NCBI RefSeq assembly: GCF_048544455.1
Contig: NC_133536.1
Span: 41,474,152 to 41,538,151 of the forward strand
Direction: 5' to 3'
Source: Silene latifolia
Taxonomy: Eukaryota; Streptophyta; Magnoliopsida; Caryophyllales; Caryophyllaceae
DNA: 64,000 nucleotides
Shown here: piece after piece, positions 1-11,629 of the stretch
How the letters are laid out: each line of letters opens with the position of its first letter
Numbering within the stretch: position 1 is the stretch's first letter
Notes under the pieces: model-generated
Told to the model about the DNA's origin: nothing
The model's database searches: none
Seen by the model: only the letters and a program-made list of their open reading frames with translations
Position numbers and translations under genes: made by a program

Positions 1-758
1 ACTCTAAACCTTAACTTCTATCATCTCTCTTTTGCTCTCAAAACTTGGGTGGATTTGTGCTAGATTTGCTTATTTCTTCTTGCTTAATTCATTTTATTCA
101 TTTTCTAATCAATCAAGGTAAGAATGTCCATCTTTTTCTTTGTTTTTAATCAATTAGAACTATATAAAGTGTTGGATTTTTCTGAAAATTCGATTTGTAT
201 CCATGTATTCTTGCCTTTAATTGTTGTAATATGGTATAATTGTTCTAGATTGTTGGTTGTTAATGCTAGAAGTAGAAAAATCGAATCAATATGGGGTTTG
301 TGTGGACCGAAATTTCTAGGGTTTGGGTTGTAAATTAAGTTTTTGTTTGTCTTTTGATTTTGGAATGGGGAAAATTGAGTAATGTATGTTGTGGATATTA
401 TGTTTGGTGTTGATTTTGATTAGTTTTGCCCAAAATTATGTCTTAAAACTCCGTCTTACAAGTGCCCCAAACTGAAAATCGCCCCAATTCCTTATGATGG
501 TTGCCTATTTGTGAAGCTATTTTGAAAAAAATTAATACCTTAATTTGTAGTTGGTTTGTTAATTGATGTTAAAATTTTCATATTTTGATAGTTATAAAGA
601 CCGTCTAATATGAATTTTAGAAGTAGCATGTTTGAACCTTTTGGATTGTTTTGGTGAAAGTGTGTATATAGTCGTTCCTTCTTTCATAGCTATGTATGAA
701 AAGTTTATTTTGTTCAAGTAAATCTCCGTTTGTGTGCCTAAAATGTGTGTTGAAACTG
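1..758 (+). other. Non-coding leader upstream of an ATHILA-type ORF
   Basis: AT-rich sequence with no supported ORF. A donor-like CAAG|GTAAGA near 117 follows a pyrimidine-rich stretch resembling a retroelement leader, so the ORF that follows may be expressed from a spliced transcript. The similar pyrimidine-rich text at 7230-7330 suggests a second copy of the same leader. This is inference from resemblance only. Confidence 0.35.
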
Positions 759-2300
759 ATGCCGAGACCTGCAGTTGGTACACGTCAGAGTAAGAGGGGG
801 AGGGCTTCTGAGCCTGAGGTTGGTGAGGGGAGTAAGGGATCCACCGTCCCACCCGTGCCCGAGTACCCTACCATCGTCTTTGCTGATTTTAAGCAAAGAG
901 AGGCCTTTGTCGAGTTACAAAAACGTCGTATGAAACCAACCTGTTGTATCGATACCACCATATTAGAGGACCTTAAGGTAGAGACGGATGTGAGGCACAT
1001 ATTTGAGACCTTGGGGTTGACTGGTTTATATCGTCTTAGGAAACATTCATATTCCTTCTTGACCTTGGAGTTCATGAGCTCTTTCCTCTATGATGCGGCG
1101 GCTAAGACTGTACAGTTTCGTCTCATGAACACTAGTTTCCTCTTGACCATGGTTATGTTTGCTACCTACCTTGGCCTTGCCCGACCGAAGAAGGGAACCC
1201 TTAAGGATATCCCAACTGAGTGTGGAGCCAGTAGTTACATGCCTTGCTTTACCGGTAAGCCCGCCCCCACCTCGAGCAACATGTTGGTCAATGATGTGCA
1301 ACATATCACTCTGAAGATCTTTCTTCGTACCTTGACTTGTCTGCTCTATGATCGGAAGGATGTGAGTAAAATGAACTCACATGAGGTGATGTTGTTAGTT
1401 GCTTATCTTAACCCCTCACGAACCACGAGAGTTTCTTACAGTGCCCCGGCCATAGTCTGTGCTAGCTTAGCTTTGATGGCCACCTCTGGGACCCGCTACT
1501 TGAGTTGTGGTGCCATTGCCACACGATTGGCTGAGAGGTTGACCACCTTTGAGGCCTCGTCGGCCCTTACACCTATGGCCCCGTCTGTGCCTACCTTGGA
1601 CCGTGAGTACTTTCTCGACCAGAAATGGTTGAGAACTTTGGAGGGTGGTGGGTTGGTCTAGAGAGTTTGGGGTATGAGTTGGATGAGGATACCTGACCCC
1701 GAGCACCTTCCCGTGACTGAGCCTTTAACGGCAGCGGTAGTGGCAGCGGACTCCGATGATGATGAGGAGGCTCCTGCATGGCATTATTACCTCATTGATG
1801 ATGGTCTTCTAAAGGTGATGCAAGAGCCAACTAAGAAGGAGCAGGCTAGACCCGAGGATAGGTAGCCTAGAGTGGGGAGGGGACCGAGACGGGTGAGGGA
1901 GAGCGTTGTTGAGACCCAGCTAGAGCAGCCCGTGCCTCCTCAACATCAGTTTCCCAGCTATCCTTCGTTCTTCAGTCCTAAGATGCGGGTGAGTGAGCTT
2001 ACGGAGAGGGTATCGGCCACTTTGACGCTCCGGAACCTGCACGATATGGCTTATGTGCAGGGCATCGGGACCATCTCGGCCCAACCGGTGTGGTGTAGAG
2101 GTGTTGGTGATGACAGTGGGGTCTTTCACACTTTTTGGGTGGATCGGATTACTTGGGGAGAGCCTCCGAGTTACCCTTTACGGTTGTTTGGCACCTTGGC
2201 GCGTGGGAGCAGATTCAGGGGTTGGAGCCACCGCAGGCGGGGAGATAGGAGGAGTTGGCACGTCTGGAGGAGGAGGTGGAGATGGAGGAGCCGGTCTTAG
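759..2300 (+). pseudogene. ATHILA-type retrotransposon ORF (ORF1/env-like position), broken
   Basis: The frame opens at 696, but the ATG at 759 gives an N-terminus (MPRPAVGTRQSKRGR) like the basic start of plant ATHILA ORF1 proteins. The core around 980-1180 (HIFETLGLTGLY, then a stretch on FLSSF-like and FRLMN-like text, then LGLARPK) matches the pattern of that family: a DNA-end retroelement protein of unknown function placed between pol and the 3' LTR. The same frame continues through in-frame TAG stops at 1659-1661 and 1863-1865, with an acidic segment (DSDDDEE) between them. Near 2200 the frame loses family character, and the plausible acidic, coiled-coil-like C-terminus (EELARLEEEVEMEE) lies in another frame, also with a TAG. 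At least two stops and one frameshift make it a pseudogene. No gag or pol is visible upstream within the window. The family call rests on pattern recognition, not alignment. Confidence 0.5.
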
Positions 2301-3831
2301 AGTGATGATGTTTCTTTTATTCTATCTTGTTTTCATGGATTCGTAGTATTCGGTACTTGTTTTGGTTGGTACATTCGTTAGACTTTGGTTTGTATTATGG
2401 CCATAAGGCCGTATTTTGGATGATTTTGGTACTTTTTATGCAGGTGGTTGGTGTCGAAATTGAAATTACGACTTATATACATGTTTCCTTGGTATCACAA
2501 AGTAGCAATTTGAAGGAATGTGACTTGTGGCTACTCGATCGAATGCCCCTCACTCGATCGAGTAACCGCAGGAGTGATTTAGAAATGCATTCTGATCTTG
2601 ACGTTATCGATCGAGTAGCTGATGAACTCGATCGAGTAATGTCAACTCGATCGAGTAACGCACAAGCTCTATCGAGTGCCCATGTATGTTGGTTATCTCA
2701 GTTCTAAATTTGTTTTCGACTTCCGTACTTATGGTTCTTCTGATAAATGTTCCTTGTTTTGGTGGGTGACAGCATCGTCATGTCTCAAGTGTGGTTTATG
2801 AGATTGTATATAAATATGTGGTTTATACAATTTAAGTATGGTCTATACATTTTGCATACTAAATCAAATTACCTCAAGTAACATGTCGTATGGTGGTTAT
2901 AATTCTTGTTGCATAATTTGTATGGTCGCATAAGAAATTAATTGGTGTCATGTATGATAATGGATGACAGAATGTATAATTGTGTGGTTCATTATTCCGA
3001 TGGTTTTCATATAAATGAATCATATCTATGTAACGTCAAGGATGTATCATGGTCGTTGTGAGTCTCAATGTATAATATGATTTCTTCATAATGTCAATGT
3101 GGAATAAAATTTATCGCCTTGTATAATAGTTACAGTTTTTTTGATGGTGAACTTCGGGGACGAAATTCCTTTTAAGAGGGGAAAAGTAATGTCGCATGGG
3201 AAAACGACTTAATTATGACAATCTTATAGTATTTTAAGTAGTTGCTTGAGTAATTAGTAGTGGTTATTGTATAATTGTGGCAATTGTTGATTAAATTATC
3301 ATGTTGTGGTATTTCGTTTCCAAGCAAGTGTTCACAAAGTTGTTATATAGTTGAATGGTAGTTGTTAAATAATCAAATTGTTGCTGCATGGCTGAGTAAT
3401 TGAAATGACTTAAAGAAATTAATATAAATGAATGATATGTTGTTTGTGTGTGAGTGATCGATAATCTATTGCTTTTGGGTGTTTTAATAACTGGTGATTG
3501 TTGACAAGTAATTGATGGAGGAATAAACATATGGCCGTGTTGGGTTATACTTGAGTAATGGCATGAGATAGGCGGAAGTAATGTTGTGATGGTTTGTTCT
3601 CGCGTATAATCTATGTTTGACGATTGGATAGGAAGTCGTGTTAAATGATGTGTGCTAAGGTAGATGATGATGATGGTCGATGAGCATTCATATCGGAGTG
3701 GTAGTCGTGAGCGTTTGTACTTGTCGTTGTCGGAGTGGGTGGTTGTAGGTTACCTTGGTTCCTTTTGCCTTGTGTCGTGGGAGAGGATGAGTTGAACTTC
3801 GGGGACTAAGTTCTTTTTAAGGGGGGAAGAT
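2301..3831 (+). other. Non-coding 3' internal region of an LTR element, ending in a polypurine tract
   Basis: No coding potential seen. The plus strand is poor in C. It holds a palindrome cluster (2532-2672), a first purine-rich pre-LTR-like block (about 3143-3180, with AACTTCGGGGACGAAATT) and a second at 3794-3831 that ends in the tract AAGGGGGGAAGATTG immediately before the LTR at 3832. The doubled pre-LTR block also occurs in the LTR element at 14485-21573 (19866-19905 and 20190-20227). Confidence 0.55.
2532..2672. repeat. ACTCGATCGAGT palindrome cluster 1
   Basis: Six to seven copies or near-copies of the 12-bp palindrome ACTCGATCGAGT (variants TCGATCGAAT, CTATCGAGTG) spaced about 20-35 bp apart. 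Confidence 0.85.
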
Positions 3832-5206
3832 TGTAATACCCGTCCATTTTAGAGACCCGTTGACCATCGTTGACTGACCTTAGACGCCTATCTAGACCTT
3901 CGGAAATCTTACGAGTGAAACCTTGTGACGTTGTGAGTCTTTGAGTTCGTGTTACTCGATCTAGCGGAGGCTACTCGATCGAGTAGCTTGGGAACTCGAT
4001 CAAGTAGAGGCCACTCGATCAAGTAAGTGGTTTACTCGATCGAGTAACGGGAGTTCAGCGGGGAATTATAAATCGTAAATCGTGAAACCCAAATCATTTC
4101 TCCACCTTTCTTCCTAAACCTAGATGCCGCCATTTCATTTCTCCTTCACCATGGTTCATCTCCTTGAGGTCTTTGAGAGCGGTTACACCATAGGGATGGG
4201 ATCCTTGAGTCGGGTAGCGATCTTGACGCCGGATTGCTTTGCTTAGGTATGTCGTCATCATCATTATCGTCTCCCTTGATTTCAGTTATGGTTATAGTAG
4301 TAGTAATAGATGGTTATGCTGGTTGTTATAGGTGATTTTGGTGGTTGCTTGTTATCTTATGCTCGTGCGCGGAATCGCTGCGGTTTGCTAAAGGTAGGTT
4401 TTCCTACTCAGTACAGTTGGTGGTCTAGAGTGTCTATTGTTGTTGTATAGTTGGTTTAATGTCAGTGTTGTTGGTGTAGATTGGTTGTTGCTGGTCGTTG
4501 TGGTTGTATAATATGGTTGGTTGTAATTGTTTGTCTGTGGTTCTCGAGGTGTGTCCTCGGCTGAGTGGAGTCACTTACGGAAGTGGCTTCACGCCCTTGA
4601 TTGGCCCTCTGTGGAACCCGCCACAGAGAGGATGTGCACATTAAGGAACATGGGTTATCGCTCGGATTAGATGAGCGGGGCTTAGGTGGGAACGGCTGCG
4701 GTCCCCCACTGGAAGGACTGGACCTTCGGGCAGTCAGAGATGTGTGGATGAATGGAGGAGGCAATGTGTGTGTGTGTGTGTTACTGTAATTATGTTGTGT
4801 CTACTTTTGTACTTGTTACCTCAGTTACTGACCTTGTGTGATATTGTTGTGTTGTCTTCTTTTGTTACTCTGCCATGATCCACTATGGTGAGCAGTCAGT
4901 CTTGGCAGGTTGATGTGTAGATCATAGCTGGGTGCTTGGAGGGACGAGTCTATCAAGAGTTATGGCAGAGATAGTTTCACCTAGTTAGAAGTATCAGGAG
5001 TTGTATCTTTTGTATCCTTTGTTTGGCTTTAATAACTTGTAATATAATATAATCGTTCTATTATCGACATTTGATTATTACTGTCCTCGGGAAACCGAGA
5101 TGGTAGCGCCCTTATCTACTAGGGAAGGCTTTTTTAAGGCTCCTTGGCAGATGGCGGTGTTACAGTAACACTCCAAATATTTTGGCCGGATAATCGGGGT
5201 GTTACA
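3832..5206 (+). mobile_element. LTR (1,375 bp) flanked by PPT on the left and PBS on the right
   Basis: It starts TGTAATACCC directly after a polypurine tract and ends GGTGTTACA directly before a tRNA-iMet-type primer site. Having internal sequence on both sides means it joins two internal regions, as in tandem LTR elements after unequal recombination. Inside are a palindrome cluster (3955-4048), a TATA-like ATTATAAAT near 4065, a possible leader intron (GT at 4247 to CAG at 4411) and a conserved hairpin block (about 4573-4718). It is related to, but clearly diverged from, the LTRs at 5409, 14485 and 20228. Confidence 0.8.
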
Positions 5207-5209
5207 AAG

Positions 5210-5230
5210 TGGTATCAGAACGACGATTTT
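5210..5230 (+). other. Primer binding site, tRNA-iMet type
   Basis: TGGTATCAGAACGACGATTT starts four bases after the LTR end and matches the usual plant initiator-Met primer site TGGTATCAGAGC apart from one base. The same sequence with GAGCGACG follows the LTR ending at 15813. Confidence 0.8.
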
Positions 5231-5408
5231 GGAACCTAAACCAATGAACTAAAATGAACCTAGGTGTATCGAATAAAATGAACCCGACTTGAGTGCAATA
5301 GGAGCTCGGTTTTGGGTGAGAAGGATCCCTTATTTCAAAACTAGAACCTGTTGTTTCGGTTGGTCACTACGTGGGGGGTTATGAGTTGGAAAACGCGAAG
5401 TGACATGT

Positions 5409-6787
5409 TGTAATACTACGGTTTTCTATGTCTATGGGTACTTTAACGAGTGGTACTTACTCTGTCGAGTAAGTATGTTTTTATACGAAACAGTAGTCTG
5501 CCTGATGGGTACTCGATCGAGTACGTGTGGCACTCGATCGAGTAAGGGGCACTCGATCGAGTAAGTGTGTTTTACGGGTTTGTTTTGATGGGTTTTGCTA
5601 ATAACGCGAGATTAGTATAAAAAGCTTCCGTCATTTTCTTTAATCACTTTTTCACCTTTCTAAACTTTTCAAAAGAAAAAGAAGTTACGTAGTTCTCTCT
5701 CGTCGTGTTGTTGGCAAATCCTAAGGGCTAGAGTTGTCGGATCGTTGAGTTCTTTACGCCTGTGGGACCGTCGCATTGTGGGTAAGCTCCTAGTATGATT
5801 TTTATATCGTTTCATTGATTTTAGTTGAAACCCTAATTGGGTAATTTGGGAGTTTTGGGGAGTATGGTTGATGTTAGATTATGATTGTATGATTGTGTGT
5901 TTATTGGAGATGATTTCGTTGAAGAACGATTTTATTAGCTGATTGTGACGATCTTGGTGATTGCTTTCCAGGTAGGGTTTCCCTACTCAGTATTGGCTAC
6001 ATAAGTGTTGTTGGTAATTGTTGTTGTGATTGTTAATTAATTATAATGTTGGATTGGTTTTGGTTATTGTTGGTTGTATATTGTTGATTGGTTGTGTAAC
6101 TGTCTGTGATCTTCGGGGTACGTCCCTGGCTGAGTGGAGTCACTTGCGGGAGTGGCTTCACGCCCTTGATTCGCATTCTGTGGAACCCGCCACAGAAGGG
6201 ATGTGCACATTAATGAACATGGGCTTATCCCTCGAAAGAGATGAGCGGGGCTTAGGTGGGAACGGCTGCGGTCCCCCACTGGCGGCGAGGAGTACTTGTT
6301 GCGATGGGTACTCTGGCAGGGCTACACACTTCGGTGTGTAGTCAGATGTGTGGAGAGGAGATGGAGTTGTGGAGACTGTGTTGTGTTGATTGAGTTGTTT
6401 GTAATACTGTTTCTTTGCAGCTGTTTGTTTTATGTAATCAGTACCCGTTTAAATGTTTTTAAAACCTGTAGTGATCCATTCGGGGGTGGTGAGTAGTTAT
6501 TGAGCAGGTATGATTGATGCGCATGGGATGGGTTGAGTCGTCACGAGCTGTTTTAGAAGCCTTCCGCTGTGTCGAACGTTGTTCTTTAGCTAGTTGGTTT
6601 AATATTTGAGAACCTTTGTATTTACTTTTATCAGTTTTGGAGTTTGGCATGTAACACTTAAACTTATTACTATTTAAGTACGTTTTCTTATTGTCATTTG
6701 ATTATCATTGCCTCGGGTAACCGAGATGGTGGCGTTCTCATACCTTAAGTGGTCCTGGTAAGATATTTGGAGTATGGGGGTGTTACA
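5409..6787 (+). mobile_element. Solo LTR with CATGT target site duplication
   Basis: A 1,379-bp LTR (TGTAATACTACGG to GGGTGTTACA) is flanked on both sides by CATGT (5404-5408 and 6788-6792) with no internal region, the signature of LTR-LTR recombination after insertion. It sits in the leader just downstream of the primer site at 5210. It holds palindrome copies (about 5510-5570), a TATA-like TATAAAAA near 5617, a possible leader intron (5782-5990) and the conserved hairpin block (about 6132-6287). Confidence 0.9.
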
Positions 6788-6792
6788 CATGT

Positions 6793-8162
6793 TGCATGAA
6801 TGTATACGTGCTGTGATTTTGTTGAACATCTTACCTGTTTTGTTCATTCAAATGAAATGCGATAGCATGTAGATTTTTGAATGTAAGTATTCATATGTAT
6901 AAAGTGCCTTAATGAATGATTATTACGTGTTAGAATGTGATTAGTAATGATTGATTAGTAGATTAGTCGTTAGTATAAAAGTAATGTTTGTGAGTCAGGA
7001 ATTGCAAACAATAAGAAAGGCACCCAGCCGAGTACGAGCTAGATAGTACTCGACCGAGTTCCAGTCACTCGACCAAGTGAACCCTACCACTCGACCGAGT
7101 GGACAAATTTCCAGAAACTTAAAATTTTCTGGAAGTGAGTCACTCGACTGAGTGGAGAAAGCACTCGACCGAGTGAACTCAGCACTCGACCGAGTGCCAC
7201 TGTCTGGGTTGTGAATTTCGCAAAAAAATTGCATTATTGCCTCATTTTATCTCTTTATTCATTCATTTAAGATTACTTTGCTTGTAAACATCATTGTTGA
7301 TTGTTTATTTCCCGAATTCAAGTTTTTCCCTATTTTTAATTCGACTGATTTCACTATGTAATTGAGGTTTTCTTCCCTTTTATTTTCCAATTTGATTATG
7401 TTTGAATCTATGCTTATTCCTTCGAATTTTGTCAATTAATTGCATATTTTGCTTGACTCATGATATTAATCACCTTCTACTTCATTTATGATGTCGTGTA
7501 TAGAATTTTATGTTGAATTTTGCTCAATTTTTTTTTATGAACTCGAGAATATATGTTTCGGGGTCAATAATTTGATTTTGTATCTTGTTGCTTGGTTAAT
7601 TGTCTAACAAGGACCAAGGTTTAGTTGTTATTGCCAATTTTATCGCACATTTGAAATTTTGTCTTGAAAACTTGACTACAAGATTTTAAAGCTTTGATGT
7701 TCACACTTAAGAGTAGATTTTCTGTTTCATTTTCTAGTAATGACATGTATTGCCTTGAATCAAAATATCATCTAAGAACGTTGCCCAAAATTTTTGAAAT
7801 CTCGTAGTATATATATGAATGATTTTTTATTTTTGGCACTCAAAACATGATCCGCTTGTTTCTTGGTACTTAGTCCTTATTGATGATGCATGTTGTTACA
7901 TTAACCTAGGAGTCTTACCATGCAAGTTGCCTTAAATTTTGACAAGTATGTTATTTATACCGAAAAATTTGATCTTATATTTCGTTCTTATCTAATTATG
8001 TCATTAAGTTGCAAATGTTATCTAAATGATGTTAGCCATGATTTTAAAATTTGAAAATTTTATCTTAAAGCTTTTCTTGATTTAATTGAGTAATAAGACT
8101 CCAATTTTGTTAATAATACTATGTATTGACCTAAATTGACAATCTACCTTAAAATTTTGCCC

Positions 8163-8164
<2 letters not shown>
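6793..8164 (+). other. Non-coding leader/internal sequence of an LTR element
   Basis: This continues the leader interrupted by the solo LTR. It contains a variant palindrome cluster (7024-7195). From 7230 it is pyrimidine-rich leader-like and then AT-rich sequence without ORFs. Element A's (AT)n flank begins at 8165. Confidence 0.45.
7024..7195. repeat. Variant palindrome cluster, CTCGACCGAG
   Basis: About seven copies of the form ACTCGACCGAGT or near variants. The central CGATCG is replaced by CGACCG throughout, which breaks the perfect palindrome. Spacing is about 20-28 bp, as in the CGATCG clusters. Confidence 0.8.

Positions 8165-8254
<90 letters not shown>
8165..8254. repeat. (AT)n microsatellite, left flank of element A
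   Basis: About 90 bp of AT dinucleotides with one AAAATA interruption. Confidence 0.95.
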
Positions 8255-8255
<1 letters not shown>

Positions 8256-8883
8256 GATCCGATCCAAAGAGGGTTATTAATTATGGCGAGGGCGCCTACT
8301 CGCCAAATTCATTCATTAAACTTGGGCGGACTGATTTTCAATCTTTCTAACTTGGGTGGACTAATTCAATTTGGGCTGGAAATTTGGGGTCATTCCTAAC
8401 TTGTCATTTGGCCCAAATATTTTCTCTATCTAAACTAAACAATCTTACCCCTCTCTCTCTCTCTAAAAATATAGCATCCACAAAACTCATCAACGACATC
8501 TCGTTCTCCAAAATCATAATCTCCGACATTAATTCGATCGATTTCCTTGAAAATTGTTCGTAGATTTCATCAAAACAACATACAACAACGTCATTCAAGT
8601 AATTTCAGAGGAAGATTTGGATTAATTTTCAGGTAATCTTCATAATTTTGATCAAAATTGAGCATATTCATATAATTTTGTTAACACTCATAAATTTATG
8701 ATATAAGGCTCGATTGATCCAAAATTAGCGATTTTCTGAATATAAGGTTTAGTTTTTGTCAAAATTAATGATTTCCTTAATATAAGGCTTGATTTTGATC
8801 TTAACCTCGCGATTTCGTAATCCTCGCGATTTCGTACTCCTCTTAATACATCGTTTTTGATGATTTTGCAGCTCTAATTGGTA

Positions 8884-9923
8884 TGGAGATTGTAGATATC
8901 ACAATGATTAATGATAATAGTGTTATTGAAACAGGTATTTCATTTTTTTATGTAATTATTGTAAAATCTCATGTTTAAATTATTGTTTTCTGTTTCAATT
9001 TGCATTTGTGAAACTTTCTGCTCGATTTTGTGGAATATATGGCTCGATTTTGTATTTCAGTTTTTTGGCAAGGTTTAGTTTATGAATTGAGTCGATTTTG
9101 TGAATCTAGGACCTAATTGTGTGAATGTAAGAGTTGGTTGATTGGGTCTTATAGACGATATTGTGATGATGCTGATAGCGCTGCTAGTGGTTTTGTTAGG
9201 ATGTTACTAGCGAAAGTAGATACTGAACGATTTTCTGACTATTAGAATGTATGATATGTATATGCTTGTTTAGTTCTGATATGTGAATCTAGGGTCTGAT
9301 TTTGTGAAACTTAGACATGATTTTGTGAACCTTCGAATGTCTGATGTGTATATGTTTTAGTTTAAAATGACATCAGACATGCTTACACAATTCTAAATGA
9401 TAGAAAGATAAAAAAACAGAGTACCAGACATGGTGCAGAAGTGTGCAGCCAATACTAGTGATGTCTACATTGTATATAAAGAAAGCTGAAGAAAAGTCTG
9501 GCTACTTCTACGCCCTTAAAAGGTACGTTATAAGTACATACTATGTCGCAGTTCGATATTTTTTTCCGTTCATTTTGAAGCATTATGAGATTATAATCCA
9601 GCTTGCTAGTTATAAAATGTGCAGGTGTCTCAGCTGCCAAAAACAAAAGTATACAAGAAACTTACAGTGATATACATGTAGTAGCGCCATTGAGTCCAAC
9701 ACCTTTGCGTGGTCGGAGTCAGGCATCATCATTCACAACTGATCACTTGTATTCAACTACCGAAGTCTCATCTTGGTCAGAATTGAGGCGAACAAACTCT
9801 TTATCAGATACACACCGGGATTCTAGCATGGATGACGATTCTGATATTAGAGAGCATGCTTTGGTTAATAAGATGTTCATTGCTGAGGCCAAAAAATCCT
9901 TTGAACAAGTGTCTTTCAAATGA
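8884..9923 (+). CDS. Possible spliced small gene of unknown function in element A
   Basis: A leader exon ends at about 8633 (TTTTCAG|GTAATC), and an acceptor TTTTGCAG at about 8870 precedes ATG 8884. Exon 1 (8884-8932, MEIVDITMINDNSVIET) ends in a split Gly codon at a GT. An acceptor GCAG at 9621-9624 opens exon 2 (9625-9923) in the matching phase and runs to a stop. Exon 2 encodes about 100 residues, rich in Ser/Thr and acidic (SSMDDDSDIREH), with a short C-terminal helix-like segment. A middle exon around 9470-9522 is possible. I do not recognise the product; no domain or membrane segment is visible. The matching splice phase is the main support. It could be an accessory protein of the element or a captured host fragment. 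Confidence 0.35.
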
Positions 9924-10379
9924 TCCCTTTAACAAAGCATGATAATGTTCACTCCTTGCATAAACAAAGCTGCTTTCATTTCTAATGGCTGAAAAATCAG
10001 TATCCTTTGTGTTTAAAATGTAGCTATCATCATCTAAGGTTTAACTCTTGACAAGATGCATCAGAAGAAGACGAAGAAGAAGAGGAGTATAGAGAATGAT
10101 GTACATGTGAGGATGATGACGATAGAAGAATCACAAGTTTTATCACGTTTATTTTGATTTTTTTTTTTTTGGTTTCGAACTTAAGTATTTGGTTACATGT
10201 TGGTTTTATCTCGGTTTTGAACTTAAAAATTTGGTCAGTTGGTTTTGTTTACTGAATTCAGGATGGTTGCAGTAGTTGTTGTTTATCCATTTCACATGGA
10301 ATATTGGAGGTGGTTAAAGTTTAAGAAATCTAATGGATTCTGTTAGTTGTGATTGTCGTGTTGTCATTTGGTCGTTATG

Positions 10380-10815
10380 AAAAGTTTTCGTGAAACTTGA
10401 AATGAAATGTGTAGAATCTTTATTTCTTAATTTGTGAATCCTATACCTTAACTTGTGAACCTTGAAGGTGATTTCGTGAAACTTGAACTTAAATGTGTGA
10501 AATCAAATACTTACGAAGTTTTTAATTCATTAACTTGTGAATCTTACACCTTATTTTGTGAATCCTGGACCTTACTTTGTGAAACTGGATGGTGATTTCG
10601 TGAAGATTGAATTGAAATGTGTGGAATTGTTTATTTCAAAGTTTTTAATTCTTAATTTGTGAATCCTACACCTTAACTTGTGAACCTTGAAGGTGATTTC
10701 GTGAAACTTGAACTTAAATAAGTGAAATCAAATACTTGCGAAGTTTTTAATTCATTAACTTGTGAATCTTACACCTAATTTTGTGAATCCTGAACCTTAC
10801 TTTGTGAATACTGAA
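10380..10815 (+). repeat. Tandem array, left arm (GTGAATC/GTGAACC/GTGAAAC units)
   Basis: Degenerate units of about 20-25 bp of the type TTGTGAATCCTACACCTTA, alternating with TGAACCTTGAAGG and CGTGAAACTTGAA. The reverse-complement array lies at 11630-12115. Confidence 0.8.
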
Positions 10816-10944
10816 TACATCGACACAAGATTTGAAGGTCAAACTCATACAAGTGTACAAGTTAAGCAACATAACATGTATAGACGTCACTTCCTTTTAC
10901 CGTTATAAAGATGGCAGCAATATAACATCTATAAACTTTAACCA

Positions 10945-11532
10945 TTAACATTCCCTACAATGCTTCACTAAGAACTCCTTCAAATTGATAGTAGCAATAC
11001 TCTGAAGCTTTTCTCTCAGAAAAACAGGCTCTCTGTTGTACACTTCAAGGTTCAGGGACAACTCCAACAGCTCCGAATCAACGGCAATTGTGAACTTGAT
11101 GAAATTGCACCAGTTGAAATCGAAGATCAAGTCAGTGTTTACCAAACTTTTAAGAAGTTTCAAACTTGCCCGATTCCCTACAACACCGCCTAAAAGATCA
11201 GAGAAAATATAAATGAAGAAATTGCGCTTGAAATCATCTCCACCATCTCTTTGTGTAAAGAGCTTGCGCAGAACGTCTTTGACCTCAATGGAATCATCCT
11301 CATATTGGCTTTTGAACTTCTCCAAAACAGACGAATAAATAGGGCACTTATCTCCATTTTTGGCTTCAACGACGACGTTTGGACCAATTGGTAATCCCAG
11401 GCACAGATGTATATCATCCTCTTTATAGATTCTTTTCTTTTTTGCAGCGAGTTCACATACTTCACTAGTAGAGGTAGCTGGTTCCGATCGCTTCATATTA
11501 GCTTGTTTCCTATTATGCACCAAGTAAGGCAA
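10945..11532 (-). CDS. Short ORF related to the N-terminal domain of transposon Ulp1-type genes
   Basis: 195 residues, or 183 from the second Met at 11496, which follows a basic stretch. The pattern at residues about 85-150 (IEVKDVLRKLF, RNFFIYIFSDLL, LKLLKSLVN, FNWCNFIKF) lines up with that in element F's long gene (IPLGDVFNYIE, CRLFVLLSISSFL, IKLLKVIED, YDWCSYVLE). This alpha-helical domain of unknown function is commonly found ahead of Ulp1/C48 domains in plant transposon proteins. No protease domain follows; the ORF stops after HCREC. An acceptor-like TAG precedes GAAACAAGCTAATATG, so an upstream exon could exist. It lies centrally between two inverted tandem arrays. I infer a truncated or miniaturised copy of the F gene type. 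Function unknown. Confidence 0.55.
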   Translation of the reverse strand: MPYLVHNRKQANMKRSEPATSTSEVCELAAKKKRIYKEDDIHLCLGLPIGPNVVVEAKNGDKCPIYSSVLEKFKSQYEDDSIEVKDVLRKLFTQRDGGDDFKRNFFIYIFSDLLGGVVGNRASLKLLKSLVNTDLIFDFNWCNFIKFTIAVDSELLELSLNLEVYNREPVFLREKLQSIATINLKEFLVKHCREC

Positions 11533-11629
11533 AAAAACACATCAGAACTAAAGTCCAAAATGTAAAACAATAATTACAAACAATTAGTACAAGATTACAA
11601 ACAATTAGTAGTAATGAAAACATTTTAAG

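Noticed and set aside
2327..2707. 126-codon open frame containing TRSSN-type text
   Set aside because: It spans the palindrome cluster and intergenic sequence, has no homology-like pattern and no support from position.
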